Part shown: positions 50,335 through 60,540 of the stretch, piece by piece | Layout of the letters: every line of letters begins with the position of its first letter | Numbering within the stretch: the stretch's first letter is position 1 | Origin: Nitrospira sp. | Lineage (GTDB): Bacteria > Nitrospirota > Nitrospiria > Nitrospirales > Nitrospiraceae | DNA: 62,158 nucleotides | Reading direction: 5' to 3' | Assembly: GCA_024998685.1 (NCBI GenBank) | Contig: JACOEH010000027.1 | Span: 1-62,158 of the forward strand | The notes under the pieces: model-generated | The model's database searches: none | What the model was told of the DNA's origin: nothing | Seen by the model: the letters and a program-made list of their open reading frames with translations, nothing else | Program-made: the position numbers and the translations under genes

Positions 50335-52187
50335 CATGGTCGATTCGATGGAAAGTGGCGTTCGGTACGCTTGTGGCGGTGGCCTGTGGACTGCTGATTG
50401 CCGGGGTGATGACGGTTCAATCCCTCGAACAGCGACACCTCACGCAATTCGGTGATGCGCTGGAGACAAAAACTAAGCTGGTCGAATACGGTTTTCAACC
50501 GCTGTTTCACTCATCTGCACCTCCGACACCTTCCTCCTTACAAGAAACGGCGCGCGACCTCGGCAACCGAGCCTCTTCGCGAGTGACGCTGGTCGCCGAA
50601 GACGGAACCGTGTTGGCGGACAGTGCCGTACGGGATGCCGACTTGTCGGCCGTTGAGAATCACAAGTTTCGACCCGAAATCCAACAGGCCTTTTCCACGG
50701 GACAGGGACAGGACATCCGCCCTAGTCACACGACCGGAGAGCGAACGATGTATCGCGCCATTCTCATGCAGCCATCACAGGGTGCATCGCCGCTTGTGGT
50801 TCGGGTAGGCCTTCCAATGGTCGTACTGGACCGTGAACGCTCGGATTTACAGCAACGTCTCTTCCTCGCGCTCGGGTTCGCCTTCCTTGTCGCCCTGACG
50901 CTGAGTGTCTGGCTGGCTCACAGCATCACCAAACCCCTTTCTGATATCGCGTCGGCGGCCCGCCGATTCAGTTCCGGCAACCAGGCATTTCACGTTAGAA
51001 CGACCGCACAAGATGAAGTCGGCCTTCTGGCCTCGACGCTCAATCACATGGCGGATCAGCTTCACGCCAAGATCGATGAACTCTCGGAAGACCGTGCGCA
51101 ACTGCTTGCCGTGTTGACCTCGATGGTCGAAGGCGTGATGGTGTTGGACCGTCGCGGCCACGTGTTGCAAATGAATCCCGCGTTGGAACGCATGTTCGGC
51201 ATCTCCCGCGTGGAAGCTCGGGGAAGATCTTGCGCCGAACTCTTTCGTCATCAACAGCTCAATGATTTGGTGACAGTCATGCTACGATCACGCACCCATC
51301 ACCAGGATGAAATTGTGCTGCCGTTGAACGGACGATGCCTTCAGGTTGAAGCCTCCCCGGCAGGAGGCGAACGGGAAAACGAGGCCAGTGTGGTCTTGGT
51401 GTTCCATGACATGACAGAGCTGCGGCGCCTGGAGAAGATACGAAAAGACTTCGTGGCCAACGTCTCTCATGAACTGCGGACTCCACTCACTTCGATCAAG
51501 GGCTACGTTGAAGCGCTGCTTGACGGCGCCAAGGACGATCCTGCCGCCTCTGTAAAATTCTTAGAAATCATCCTCAAGCAAAGCGATCGGCTGAATCTGA
51601 TCATTGAAGATTTGCTGGAGTTGTCGAAAATCGAATCAGGCAGTGTCTCGTTCAAGGAAGAACCGCTTGAACTGCGTTCCATCCTCGACCGGACGCTGTC
51701 GACGATCAAACCGATCGCGGAGAAAAATCGCCACCGGCTCATCACAGCAGTCGATCCATCGCTCCCCCCGGTGGCGGGTGATGAAGGCCGGCTCGTGCAA
51801 GTCTTGACCAATCTGCTCGATAACGCCGTCAAATATACGCCGACGGGGGGAACCATCACCGTCGGCGCCAAGCTGATCCCCTCCGTCGGGAGTGACGAGC
51901 CGGCACCCTGTGCGATCGAGCTCAGCGTCGCCGATACCGGAATCGGGATTCCCGAAGCGGACCGGCCTCGTGTCTTCGAACGGTTTTACCGCGTCGACAA
52001 AGCCCGGTCACGAGAGTTGGGAGGGACAGGACTCGGACTGGCGATTGTGAAACACATCGTTGAAGGGCATGGAGGACAGGTGTGGGTCGAAGCCAATCAT
52101 CCTCAGGGGAGTCGATTCGTGGTCCGTCTTCCACTCAGCACCACGACTCACAAGCTTCATCACATGAACGACGCAAGCAGGACGTAG
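50331..52187 (+). CDS. phoR: PhoR-like sensor histidine kinase
   Basis: 618 residues. Membrane helices at about 8-28 and 178-198 border a periplasmic sensor domain of about 150 residues. Then come a HAMP domain (SITKPLSDIASAARRFSSGN), a PAS domain (LLAVLTSMVEGVMVLDRRGH), the phosphorylated His in NVSHELRTPLTSIKGYVEAL, and an ATPase domain with LTNLLDNAVKYTPTGG, ADTGIGIP and GGTGLGLAIVKHIVEGHGG. It phosphorylates the neighbouring regulator. The large periplasmic part differs from E. coli PhoR, which has almost none, but matches PhoR of Gram-positive and many other bacteria. Its 3' end overlaps the convergent pit gene by 28 bases. Confidence 0.88.
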   Translation: MTWSIRWKVAFGTLVAVACGLLIAGVMTVQSLEQRHLTQFGDALETKTKLVEYGFQPLFHSSAPPTPSSLQETARDLGNRASSRVTLVAEDGTVLADSAVRDADLSAVENHKFRPEIQQAFSTGQGQDIRPSHTTGERTMYRAILMQPSQGASPLVVRVGLPMVVLDRERSDLQQRLFLALGFAFLVALTLSVWLAHSITKPLSDIASAARRFSSGNQAFHVRTTAQDEVGLLASTLNHMADQLHAKIDELSEDRAQLLAVLTSMVEGVMVLDRRGHVLQMNPALERMFGISRVEARGRSCAELFRHQQLNDLVTVMLRSRTHHQDEIVLPLNGRCLQVEASPAGGERENEASVVLVFHDMTELRRLEKIRKDFVANVSHELRTPLTSIKGYVEALLDGAKDDPAASVKFLEIILKQSDRLNLIIEDLLELSKIESGSVSFKEEPLELRSILDRTLSTIKPIAEKNRHRLITAVDPSLPPVAGDEGRLVQVLTNLLDNAVKYTPTGGTITVGAKLIPSVGSDEPAPCAIELSVADTGIGIPEADRPRVFERFYRVDKARSRELGGTGLGLAIVKHIVEGHGGQVWVEANHPQGSRFVVRLPLSTTTHKLHHMNDASRT

Positions 52188-53152
52188 ACCCCCGCGCCTA
52201 ACAGCGCGGCTCCAGGCAATGTGAACACCCAAGCCGAAAAGATCTTGTTCGTAACCCCCCATCGAACCGCAGACAGGCGCTTGGTCGATCCCACACCCAA
52301 GATCGCGGAAGTGATGGTGTGGGTCGTGCTGACCGGAAGACCGAAGTGCGCGGTGAACAGCAACACCGAAGCCGCTGCCGTCTCAGCGCAAAATCCGTGA
52401 ACCGGCTCAAGCTTCACCATCTTGATCCCGAGAGTCCGAATGATCCGCCACCCGCCGACGATGGTTCCGAGCCCCATTGCCAGCGCGCAGGCTACGATCA
52501 CCCACGTCGGCACTTCGGTCGAGGTCAAGTGGCCGGATGCCACTAAGGCAAGCGTGATGACTCCCATGACCTTCTGCGCGTCGTTCGCCCCATGGCTGAA
52601 TGCCATGAAGCTGGCCGACACGATTTGGAGGCGGCTGAATACCTTGTTGGCCACGCCCCGATGAACTCGAAAAAACACCCAGCTGACCAGGACCATCAGG
52701 AGAAATCCTATCCCGAATCCCAAGAGGGGAGAAAGAATCATGGCTTCGAGAATCTTGCGCAGGCCGTTGAACTGAACCACCACCCAGCCGCCGTGCGCCA
52801 CCGCCGAGCCTACGAGTCCACCGATCAGCGCGTGAGAGGAACTGGTCGGCAATCCCAGCATCAGTGTAAGAAAGTTCCAGAGAATCGCCCCGCCCATCGC
52901 TGCGGCCACCACCGTATTCGTGATCGCGTCCGGAAAGACGATGCCTCCTCCGATCATTTTCGCCACGGCCGTCGAAAAAAAGGCCCCGGCGATATTCAGC
53001 ACCCCCGCCAACAACACCGCGGCGAGGGGACTTAACACACGGGTAGAGACGACCGTCGCCACCGCATTGGCGCAATCATGCCACCCATTCGAAAAGTCGA
53101 ACAGGAGCGCCAACACCACCGTCAAGAGTAGGATGCCGCTGAGCTCAGTCAT
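52160..53152 (-). CDS. pit: Pit-family low-affinity inorganic phosphate transporter
   Basis: 330 residues with about ten membrane helices and the two PHO4 repeats: NGWHDCANAVATVVSTRVLS near the start and FSHGANDAQKVMGVITLALV in the second half; PTSSSHALIGGLVG and PVSTTHTITSAILGVG are the paired substrate-binding motifs. It takes up metal-phosphate by proton symport. The partner DUF47 gene lies just upstream on the same strand. It is convergent with phoR. Confidence 0.95.
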   Translation of the reverse strand: MTELSGILLLTVVLALLFDFSNGWHDCANAVATVVSTRVLSPLAAVLLAGVLNIAGAFFSTAVAKMIGGGIVFPDAITNTVVAAAMGGAILWNFLTLMLGLPTSSSHALIGGLVGSAVAHGGWVVVQFNGLRKILEAMILSPLLGFGIGFLLMVLVSWVFFRVHRGVANKVFSRLQIVSASFMAFSHGANDAQKVMGVITLALVASGHLTSTEVPTWVIVACALAMGLGTIVGGWRIIRTLGIKMVKLEPVHGFCAETAAASVLLFTAHFGLPVSTTHTITSAILGVGSTKRLSAVRWGVTNKIFSAWVFTLPGAALLGAGVYVLLASFM

Positions 53153-53253
53153 GATGTGATTGAATGCTATCCGCTTATCTGAAGGCTATTCACGCATGGA
53201 GGGCTTGAGGACATACAGACATCATCATAGCCGCGCGTTCCATTCATGGGCGA

Positions 53254-53874
53254 CTAGGTCTGCTTGAGCACAATGCGCTCGATCACGTTGGCGACATCTT
53301 CACAACGGTCGGTTCCTTCTTCGAAGGTTTCATAAATTTCTTTCCACTTGATGACGGCGATCGGATTCGCCTCTTTCTCAAACAACTCTGAAATGGCATC
53401 GCGTGACACACGATCAGCCTCGTTCTCCAGGCTATTCACCTGTACACCGTACTCTTTCACTTCCTCATGAGACATGGCGATATGATCGACCCCGCGACCC
53501 ACCGCGACGGAAGCACGATAGAGAATATCGCCCAGTCGAATGGCACTCGCGGTAGGCTGCGCGATCTTGTAGATGGCGAACCGGTCGGCCACCGCTTCCA
53601 CCGCGTCGAGAATATCATCCAGTGCGCTGGCCAAATCATGGATGTCTTCGCGGTCCAGCGGAGTCAGGAAGGTTTGATTGAGGCGCAAGGCGATGTCGTG
53701 CGTAATCCCGTCTCCTATATGCTCCACTTCTTTGATTCGCTCAATTTTCTGCTGGACATTCGTGTAGTCCTCCATCAGCTCCTTGAGCAGACGGCTTCCC
53801 TCAATGACGTTGTGGGCCGCCTGTTTAAATAAGTCAAAAAACGCTTCTTCTTTGGGAAGCAGGCCGAAAATCAT
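53254..53874 (-). CDS. DUF47/PhoU-like phosphate transport regulator
   Basis: 206 residues, all helical: LLPKEEAFFDLFKQAAHNVI, IERIKEVEHIGDGITHDIAL with the metal-binding E..GD..TH, LDREDIHDLASALDDILDAV, and VNSLENEADRVSRDAISELF. This is the DUF47 (YkaA) family, PhoU-like proteins that accompany Pit transporters and probably gate them. It lies about 100 bases upstream of pit in the same direction. Confidence 0.93.
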   Translation of the reverse strand: MIFGLLPKEEAFFDLFKQAAHNVIEGSRLLKELMEDYTNVQQKIERIKEVEHIGDGITHDIALRLNQTFLTPLDREDIHDLASALDDILDAVEAVADRFAIYKIAQPTASAIRLGDILYRASVAVGRGVDHIAMSHEEVKEYGVQVNSLENEADRVSRDAISELFEKEANPIAVIKWKEIYETFEEGTDRCEDVANVIERIVLKQT

Positions 53875-53946
53875 ACCGCATCCTCCTGATTCATATGGGT
53901 GTCGATGATGAACGATCGGACGAACCGCCGCGTCCGACCAACGCCG

Positions 53947-54939
53947 TTACCATCGTAGGAGGCCCGTTGCCCAAGTCAGTCCGCCGCCGAAACTGCCGAG
54001 CAGCACCAGATCACCCGGCGAGATGTTCCCGCCGCGAACCACATCATCGAGCGCGATCGACAGAGACGCGGAAGACGTATTGCCATAGCCTTCGATCACC
54101 GATGCCAATCGGTCCTGGCCCATGCCCAGACGATCGGCCAGGTGAGACAAGATGCGACCGTTCGCTTGGTGGAGGACGACTTGTTTGAGATCGCCGGGAC
54201 AAAATCCGAATTCTTTCAAGATCTCCAACACGGCCTGTTCTATCCGGCGAACGGCGATCCGAAAGAGCGATGTTCCCTTCATGCGAAGCGTATGCTCCTG
54301 CTTGCGTACCGTGTCTGATGACAAGGGCGTCCGTGATCCTCCGCTGGAAACTCGAATGAGCCCATGATGTGCCCCATCGGCATACAGTCTGATTCCCAGG
54401 ATTCCTCGCCACTCAGGGCTTCGGTCCTCTTCACCCCGTAGTATGACGGCACCGGCCCCGTCGCCGAACAACAACGCCGTCGCTTCATCCCGAAGATCGA
54501 GCGATCGTGACTTGACCTCCGAGGCCACGACAAGACAGGTCTTGGCCTGTCCGCTCTGGATCATGGCCTGTGCCATCGATAGCCCGTATAAAAATCCCGA
54601 GCAGGAGGCGGACACATCAAATGCCCCCACTTGTCGACATCCCAATCCTCGTTGGACCAAACAGGCCGTTGAAGGAAATACCATATCGGGAGAGGTCGTG
54701 GAAAGAATGATGGCATCGATGGAAGAAGCCGAGCAATCCGCAACGTCAAGCGCCCGGCGTCCCGCCGCGACGGCCATATCGGAAGACGCCTCATGATCGC
54801 CGGCCCAATGCCGTGTTCGGATACCGGTCAGTCGTTGGATGTGTGCGGTCGAGAGTCCCAATCTACCGGCTATCTCTTCATTGTGGACGATCCGAGAAGG
54901 GAGATAGCTACCCGTTCCAATGATTTTTGCTCGAATCAT
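53947..54939 (-). CDS. fabH: Ketoacyl-ACP synthase III (FabH-like)
   Basis: 330 residues. The catalytic triad is visible: Cys in DVSASCSGFLYGL, His in QVVLHQANGRIL and Asn in IEGYGNTSSASLSIALDD. GTGSYLPSRIVHNEEIAGRL and the C-terminal LVLLGSFGGGLTWATGLLRW are standard. It starts fatty-acid chains from acyl-CoA and malonyl-ACP, although a lone FabH-like enzyme with no fab genes around may serve another acyl chain. ATG 54939 is chosen over TTG 54948. Confidence 0.92.
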   Translation of the reverse strand: MIRAKIIGTGSYLPSRIVHNEEIAGRLGLSTAHIQRLTGIRTRHWAGDHEASSDMAVAAGRRALDVADCSASSIDAIILSTTSPDMVFPSTACLVQRGLGCRQVGAFDVSASCSGFLYGLSMAQAMIQSGQAKTCLVVASEVKSRSLDLRDEATALLFGDGAGAVILRGEEDRSPEWRGILGIRLYADGAHHGLIRVSSGGSRTPLSSDTVRKQEHTLRMKGTSLFRIAVRRIEQAVLEILKEFGFCPGDLKQVVLHQANGRILSHLADRLGMGQDRLASVIEGYGNTSSASLSIALDDVVRGGNISPGDLVLLGSFGGGLTWATGLLRW

Positions 54940-55090
54940 GTCCCTCAATTATCAGCTACACGAGCGAAATCGCTCGTACTTCCAATGTGGGCGGGGATTA
55001 TAGGGAGCAGACGGGGGTAGGTCAACCAACATGCCGCCAAACCGCCTGTGTCATTGCTTTTTTTCCATATCCTTGCTATCTCTATGGCCC

Positions 55091-56065
55091 ATGCATCCTC
55101 GATCTATTCGAACCAGTTCCAGTCCATTACCAAGAGCATCGAGTGTATGCCTGGCGGCGTGGCTCGGCGTCGGCTCTCTGTTCATGGTCTCGTGCGCTGG
55201 CGATTTTTCGCCCAGCGACGTGCGAAACGGGATCAAGAAAGCTCTGAGCGGCACCGATGAACAAATTTTTCTCGGAGATACGGTTGACAACCATTACCAT
55301 CCCAACGTCATCATGAAGCGGGGGGAGGCGTATTTTGAGAAGGAAGAGTATGCGGAGGCATTAGTCGAGTACAAACATTTCATGGAGCTCCATCGCAATC
55401 ACGTCTTGGCTCCGTACGCGGCATTTAGAATCGGGGAAATCCATTTCAAGATGGCGAAGACCATTGATCGTGATCCTGAACCGATGCAAAAGGCCATCGC
55501 CGCATTTGAGCAGATGAGAAAAGAATTTTCCGGCAGCCGGTATGATAGCCAGGCTCAGCAAAAACTGGATGAATGCCATGATTGGATGGCTCAGATGCAT
55601 CTCTTCGTGGGACAATTCTATTTCCGGCGAGGCTCCTATCTTGCCGCCACGCATCGGTTCCAGCAAATCCTAAAAGATTATCCGGATAAGCCCGTCGCCG
55701 CAGATGCCTTGTACTTTCTCGCGAAGGCGTACCATGAAATGGGAGCCGACGATTGGGCACGGGAGAATCTGATCGCATTGGTTGAAAAGTATCCGAACAG
55801 TACGGCTTCAGGGGATGGAAAGAGCTTGTTGGAGAAGATCGGCGGAGCCCAACCAAATACGCTCCTTGCCCAGAAGTCGGAATCGGTCCCCCTTTCCGAT
55901 GCCGGCCCGGGGATGGTCCGAAGCAATCGGGCGTCCGTTAGCCCATCTCCATCTTCAGCACTCGGAACGCTCGGTATTCCTCCATCGCTCGACTCGTTTG
56001 GCGCTTCCGCTGCCACCACACTGGGACAAAGCTTTACAGTCTGCCGTCTTGGCGCCTGGTGCTGA
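55091..56065 (+). CDS. bamD: BamD-like outer-membrane assembly lipoprotein
   Basis: 324 residues. The leader ends GVGSLFMVSC, a good lipobox. Residues about 50-240 are TPR-type helical repeats (VIMKRGEAYFEKEEYAEALV, PYAAFRIGEIHFKMAKTI, AQMHLFVGQFYFRRGSYLAA, KPVAADALYFLAKAYHEMGA) in the arrangement of BamD, part of the machine that folds outer-membrane proteins. A Ser/Pro-rich, low-complexity tail of about 75 residues follows and is unlike E. coli BamD. No ribosome site is clear; an in-frame ATG at 55031 is possible. Confidence 0.87.
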   Translation: MHPRSIRTSSSPLPRASSVCLAAWLGVGSLFMVSCAGDFSPSDVRNGIKKALSGTDEQIFLGDTVDNHYHPNVIMKRGEAYFEKEEYAEALVEYKHFMELHRNHVLAPYAAFRIGEIHFKMAKTIDRDPEPMQKAIAAFEQMRKEFSGSRYDSQAQQKLDECHDWMAQMHLFVGQFYFRRGSYLAATHRFQQILKDYPDKPVAADALYFLAKAYHEMGADDWARENLIALVEKYPNSTASGDGKSLLEKIGGAQPNTLLAQKSESVPLSDAGPGMVRSNRASVSPSPSSALGTLGIPPSLDSFGASAATTLGQSFTVCRLGAWC

Positions 56066-56080
56066 TTGAAATAGTAGCGA

Positions 56081-56103
56081 GTGCTGAGGAGTGAGTGCTG
56101 AGT
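56081..56103. repeat. Short tandem TGCTGAG-type repeat
   Basis: GTGCTGAGGAGTGAGTGCTG followed by AGT and an A-run, between the convergent bamD and ccdA genes. It is a near copy of the repeat at 13822-13844. Confidence 0.55.
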
Positions 56104-56151
56104 AAAAAACGCCCGCCCGGAATGTCTTACACCACCGTCCGCTGACACTAT

Positions 56152-56898
56152 TTACTGACCTAAATACCAGCCGATCCCGTATCGCTCTAAGAAACTTGTC
56201 ACGATGGTGAGCGAATTGGCATAGATCATCACGCCGACGAGGACCAGCATAACGCCACTCACGGTCGAAACGCCCCACAGATACGCCCGTACTTCTTTGA
56301 AATACGCTAAGAACCGATCAACACCCAATGCCGTCAGAAACAACGGCAAGCCTAACCCGAACGAATAGAATGTCAGCAACACGACTCCATTAAGAAGCGA
56401 GTCGGTCGTACTGGCATAGAGAAGAATGGATCCCAGAACCGGCCCGACACAAGGAGTCCAACCGGCGGCGAACGCGACACCGATCAAGAATGACCCCAGG
56501 TAGCCGGCCGGCCTGCTGCGGAACTGATACCGATGCTCCATTTTTAGAAACTTCAGATTCAAAAGCCCGAGCAGATACAGCCCGAATACGATGATCAACA
56601 CACCACCAATGCGGCGAATCAGGTCTTGGTGGGAGATCAGAATCTGGCCGAAAAAGCTGGCCGAGGCCCCGAACGCAATGAAGACCGATGAAAACCCGAG
56701 AATAAACAATAACGAGTTCAGGACGATCGCCTTCTTGAACTTCACCCGTTCGGACGCGTCTGTCAGTTGCTCGACCGACAGGCCGGTAATGTAGGAAATA
56801 TAACTCGGCACCAACGGCAGCACGCATGGAGACACAAATGAAAGGAGTCCCGCCGAAAAGGCGGCAATGAGCGAAATCTGCGGGATGGATTGCGTCAT
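56152..56898 (-). CDS. ccdA: CcdA-family thiol-disulfide transporter
   Basis: 248 residues with six membrane helices. The two active cysteines are in LLSFVSPCVLPLVPSYISYI and FAAGWTPCVGPVLGSILLYA, each followed by the family's proline motif. It passes reducing power from cytoplasmic thioredoxin to the periplasm, needed to keep apocytochrome c cysteines reduced. The TlpA-like gene immediately upstream (two-base gap) is its natural partner. Together they support the many c-type cytochromes of this window. Confidence 0.94.
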   Translation of the reverse strand: MTQSIPQISLIAAFSAGLLSFVSPCVLPLVPSYISYITGLSVEQLTDASERVKFKKAIVLNSLLFILGFSSVFIAFGASASFFGQILISHQDLIRRIGGVLIIVFGLYLLGLLNLKFLKMEHRYQFRSRPAGYLGSFLIGVAFAAGWTPCVGPVLGSILLYASTTDSLLNGVVLLTFYSFGLGLPLFLTALGVDRFLAYFKEVRAYLWGVSTVSGVMLVLVGVMIYANSLTIVTSFLERYGIGWYLGQ

Positions 56899-56900
56899 GG

Positions 56901-57455
56901 CTATGACTTCATCAGCTCGTGAATCAAGTCACGGGCCTCCGGTGAGCCCCAATCACGGGCACCGAAAATCTTTTGTCGCACGATGCCTCGGCGATCGACC
57001 ATGAACGTGATCGGAATCGTGCGTGCCCCATAGGTCAGGCCTACGCGGTATTCCGAGTCATGAAGAATGGGAAATGTGAACCCCATTTCCCGCTGGAACG
57101 GACGGGTGACCGCCGCACCTTGTGGATCCGTCGACACCGCCAGGATTTCGAACTCCCTTCGCGGCAACGTTCGATACAGCTGTTCCATCGCCGGCATCTC
57201 GACACGGCACGGTCCACACCAGGTCGCCCAGAAATTTAGCAAGACGACCTTCCCCCTGAGCTGAGACAAACTCATGGCATTGCCGGTGAGGTCGCGCAGC
57301 GTGAAATTCGGCGCTTCGTCACCGACTTGAATGACACCGCGTTCGAAGCCCGGACGTTTCTTCGGGTGAGGTGATTCTGCTTGGGAGAACAGTACCGTGC
57401 ACAACGCACCGACTGCCATGAAAGTGAAACCCAACACCGCTCGATGAAGCTTCAT
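56901..57455 (-). CDS. TlpA/ResA-like periplasmic thioredoxin
   Basis: 184 residues with a signal or anchor (AVLGFTFMAVGALCTVLFSQ) and a thioredoxin domain of the AhpC/Redoxin type. The active site is NFWATWCGPCRVEMPAMEQL, and GARTIPITFMVDRRG holds the cis-proline. It takes electrons from CcdA and reduces periplasmic disulfides, most likely apocytochrome c. A GTG at 57476 is an alternative start, but neither has a clear ribosome site. Confidence 0.9.
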   Translation of the reverse strand: MKLHRAVLGFTFMAVGALCTVLFSQAESPHPKKRPGFERGVIQVGDEAPNFTLRDLTGNAMSLSQLRGKVVLLNFWATWCGPCRVEMPAMEQLYRTLPRREFEILAVSTDPQGAAVTRPFQREMGFTFPILHDSEYRVGLTYGARTIPITFMVDRRGIVRQKIFGARDWGSPEARDLIHELMKS

Positions 57456-57766
57456 GTCAATGATACAGAGGGACACCGTCTACGCTGCCGTCAAAATAGC
57501 CGTGACCGCCACGATCACGCTTCTATACTCCCCTATCGGTGGATTCTCTTGCGACGAACGTATGTTACAAGTCCACAAAAACCTGAGTCAAGCAAACAGA
57601 GAGTGACTAATTTCCCCCCTACGATCGAAGTGATGGACAAAGCCGACTGATCTCTCTAGAATTGCCGAAGTTTGTGCGTGGTCTGTCACTCGGCACCACT
57701 CGTCACATTCACCATCAGCAGACACAGCAACGCTGGTATTCCATAACCTGAACCCACGAGGGGCAT
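57456..57766. other. Divergent region between the tlpA-like gene and metK
   Basis: About 310 bases holding the promoters of both genes. No SAM- or SAH-riboswitch motif that I can recognise is present upstream of metK. A run of C at 57614-57619 is the only simple-sequence feature. Confidence 0.35.
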
Positions 57767-58915
57767 ATGCGAGACAATTTCTTGTTTACTTCGGAATCGG
57801 TCACTGAAGGACACCCGGATAAGATCGCCGACCAGATTTCCGACGGCATCTTGGATGCCATCATTGCTCAGGATAAGTACTCCCGCGTCGCCTGCGAAAC
57901 GATCCTGACCACCGGTATCGCTTTTGTAGCGGGAGAAATTTCCACCAAGGCTTATGTCGAAATTCCGGATATCATCAGAGATGTCATTAAGGACGTCGGT
58001 TACTGCGATGCGTCGTGGGGATTCGACTTTCATACCTGCTCGGTTCTCACCGCCATTCACCAGCAATCAGGTGATATCGCGATGGGGGTCGATTCCGGCG
58101 GAGCCGGCGATCAAGGGTTGATGTTCGGCTACGCCACCAATGAAACGGACGAGCTCATGCCGATGCCGATCGTCTTGGCCCACCGGCTGACCAAGCGCCT
58201 GGCGGAGGTGCGCAAAAAGAACATTCTGAAGTGGGTGCGGCCTGACGGCAAATCGCAAGTGACGGTCGAGTACAAAAACGGCAGGCCCGTGCGGATCGAT
58301 ACGATTGTCGTCTCCACACAACACAGTCCCGACGTGACCACCAAGCAAATTGAGCGCGATATCATGGAAAAAGTCATCAAGCCGGTGATGCCCAAAGGGC
58401 TCTATGATCCAACCGGCGTCAAACATCACATCAACCCGACCGGTCGTTTCGTCGTCGGCGGTCCGATGGGCGATACCGGTCTTACAGGGCGGAAGATTAT
58501 CGTCGACACCTATGGCGGTCATGGCAGCCACGGCGGCGGTGCCTTCTCAGGCAAAGATCCCACAAAGGTGGACCGTTCCGCCTCCTATATGGCCCGCTAC
58601 ATTGCCAAAAATCTGGTGGCCGCCGGCCTGACCGACAAGTGCGAAGTGCAACTGGCCTATGCGATCGGGGTCGCCGATCCGGTATCTGTCCTCGTGGACA
58701 CCAAGGGTACTGAAAAAGTCTCGGTCGATATTCTCGACAAACTCGTGCGCAAGCATTTCCCTATGACTCCTCGTGGCATCATCGATCATCTCAAGCTTCG
58801 GCGGCCGATTTTCCGCAAGACGGCCGCGTACGGACACTTCGGACGCAACGAACCCGAGTTCACATGGGAGAAAACCGATAAGACGAAGGCATTGCGCAAG
58901 GACGCCGGTCTGTAA
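57767..58915 (+). CDS. metK: S-adenosylmethionine synthetase
   Basis: 382 residues, full length. It makes SAM from methionine and ATP. The N-terminal [20 protein letters not shown], the [12 protein letters not shown] motif and [20 protein letters not shown] (phosphate-binding loop) are diagnostic. It lies about 120 bases before ahcY in the same direction, forming a methyl-cycle unit that supports the SAM-dependent enzymes nearby, including HpnH and the O-methyltransferase. Confidence 0.98.
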   Translation: MRDNFLFTSESVTEGHPDKIADQISDGILDAIIAQDKYSRVACETILTTGIAFVAGEISTKAYVEIPDIIRDVIKDVGYCDASWGFDFHTCSVLTAIHQQSGDIAMGVDSGGAGDQGLMFGYATNETDELMPMPIVLAHRLTKRLAEVRKKNILKWVRPDGKSQVTVEYKNGRPVRIDTIVVSTQHSPDVTTKQIERDIMEKVIKPVMPKGLYDPTGVKHHINPTGRFVVGGPMGDTGLTGRKIIVDTYGGHGSHGGGAFSGKDPTKVDRSASYMARYIAKNLVAAGLTDKCEVQLAYAIGVADPVSVLVDTKGTEKVSVDILDKLVRKHFPMTPRGIIDHLKLRRPIFRKTAAYGHFGRNEPEFTWEKTDKTKALRKDAGL

Positions 58916-58922
58916 CGACGAC

Positions 58923-60298
<1,376 letters not shown>

Positions 60299-60300
60299 AG

Positions 60301-60424
60301 AGCATGGTGCGGCGCGGGTACTCTCCGTGCTCGCTCACCGCGCATGCGGGATTGATTTGATTTTCAAATAGCGGGCGATGCCCGGTGAATGCGCGCAGTC
60401 GAGAGCACCCACGCCGCACCTGCT
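60301..60424. ncRNA. Long imperfect inverted repeat, candidate structured RNA after ahcY
   Basis: The 25 bases at 60301-60325 are nearly the reverse complement of 60401-60424 (one indel, two mismatches). The loop between them contains further complementary words (TCACCG/CGGTGA and GCGCAT/ATGCGC) that cannot nest, so they would alternate or form a pseudoknot. A perfect terminator follows at 60442. A degenerate partial copy of the right arm occurs at about 61838-61873. It could be a structured 3' UTR, a small RNA, or a REP-like element. Confidence 0.4.
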
Positions 60425-60441
60425 TGAAAGAGGAGAAATAG

Positions 60442-60469
60442 AAAGGCCGTCTTAATTGAGACGGCCTTT
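60442..60469 (+). terminator. Rho-independent-type hairpin between ahcY and the dioxygenase gene
   Basis: AAAGGCCGTCT and AGACGGCCTTT form a perfect 11-pair stem around the six-base loop TAATTG. The T-run after it is short on the plus strand, while on the minus strand the stem is followed by a T-rich stretch, so it may act in both directions. It separates the metK-ahcY transcript from the next gene. Confidence 0.75.
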
Positions 60470-60540
60470 GTTATTCGTGACGTTCATTCTGCCGAACCAT
60501 TGATTGCAATCTCGTGGTAGAGTGTGGGCAAGGAGTTTCC

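Noticed and set aside
57600-57766. SAM or SAH riboswitch before metK
   Set aside because: Context is suggestive, but no paired elements matching a riboswitch class that I know were found.
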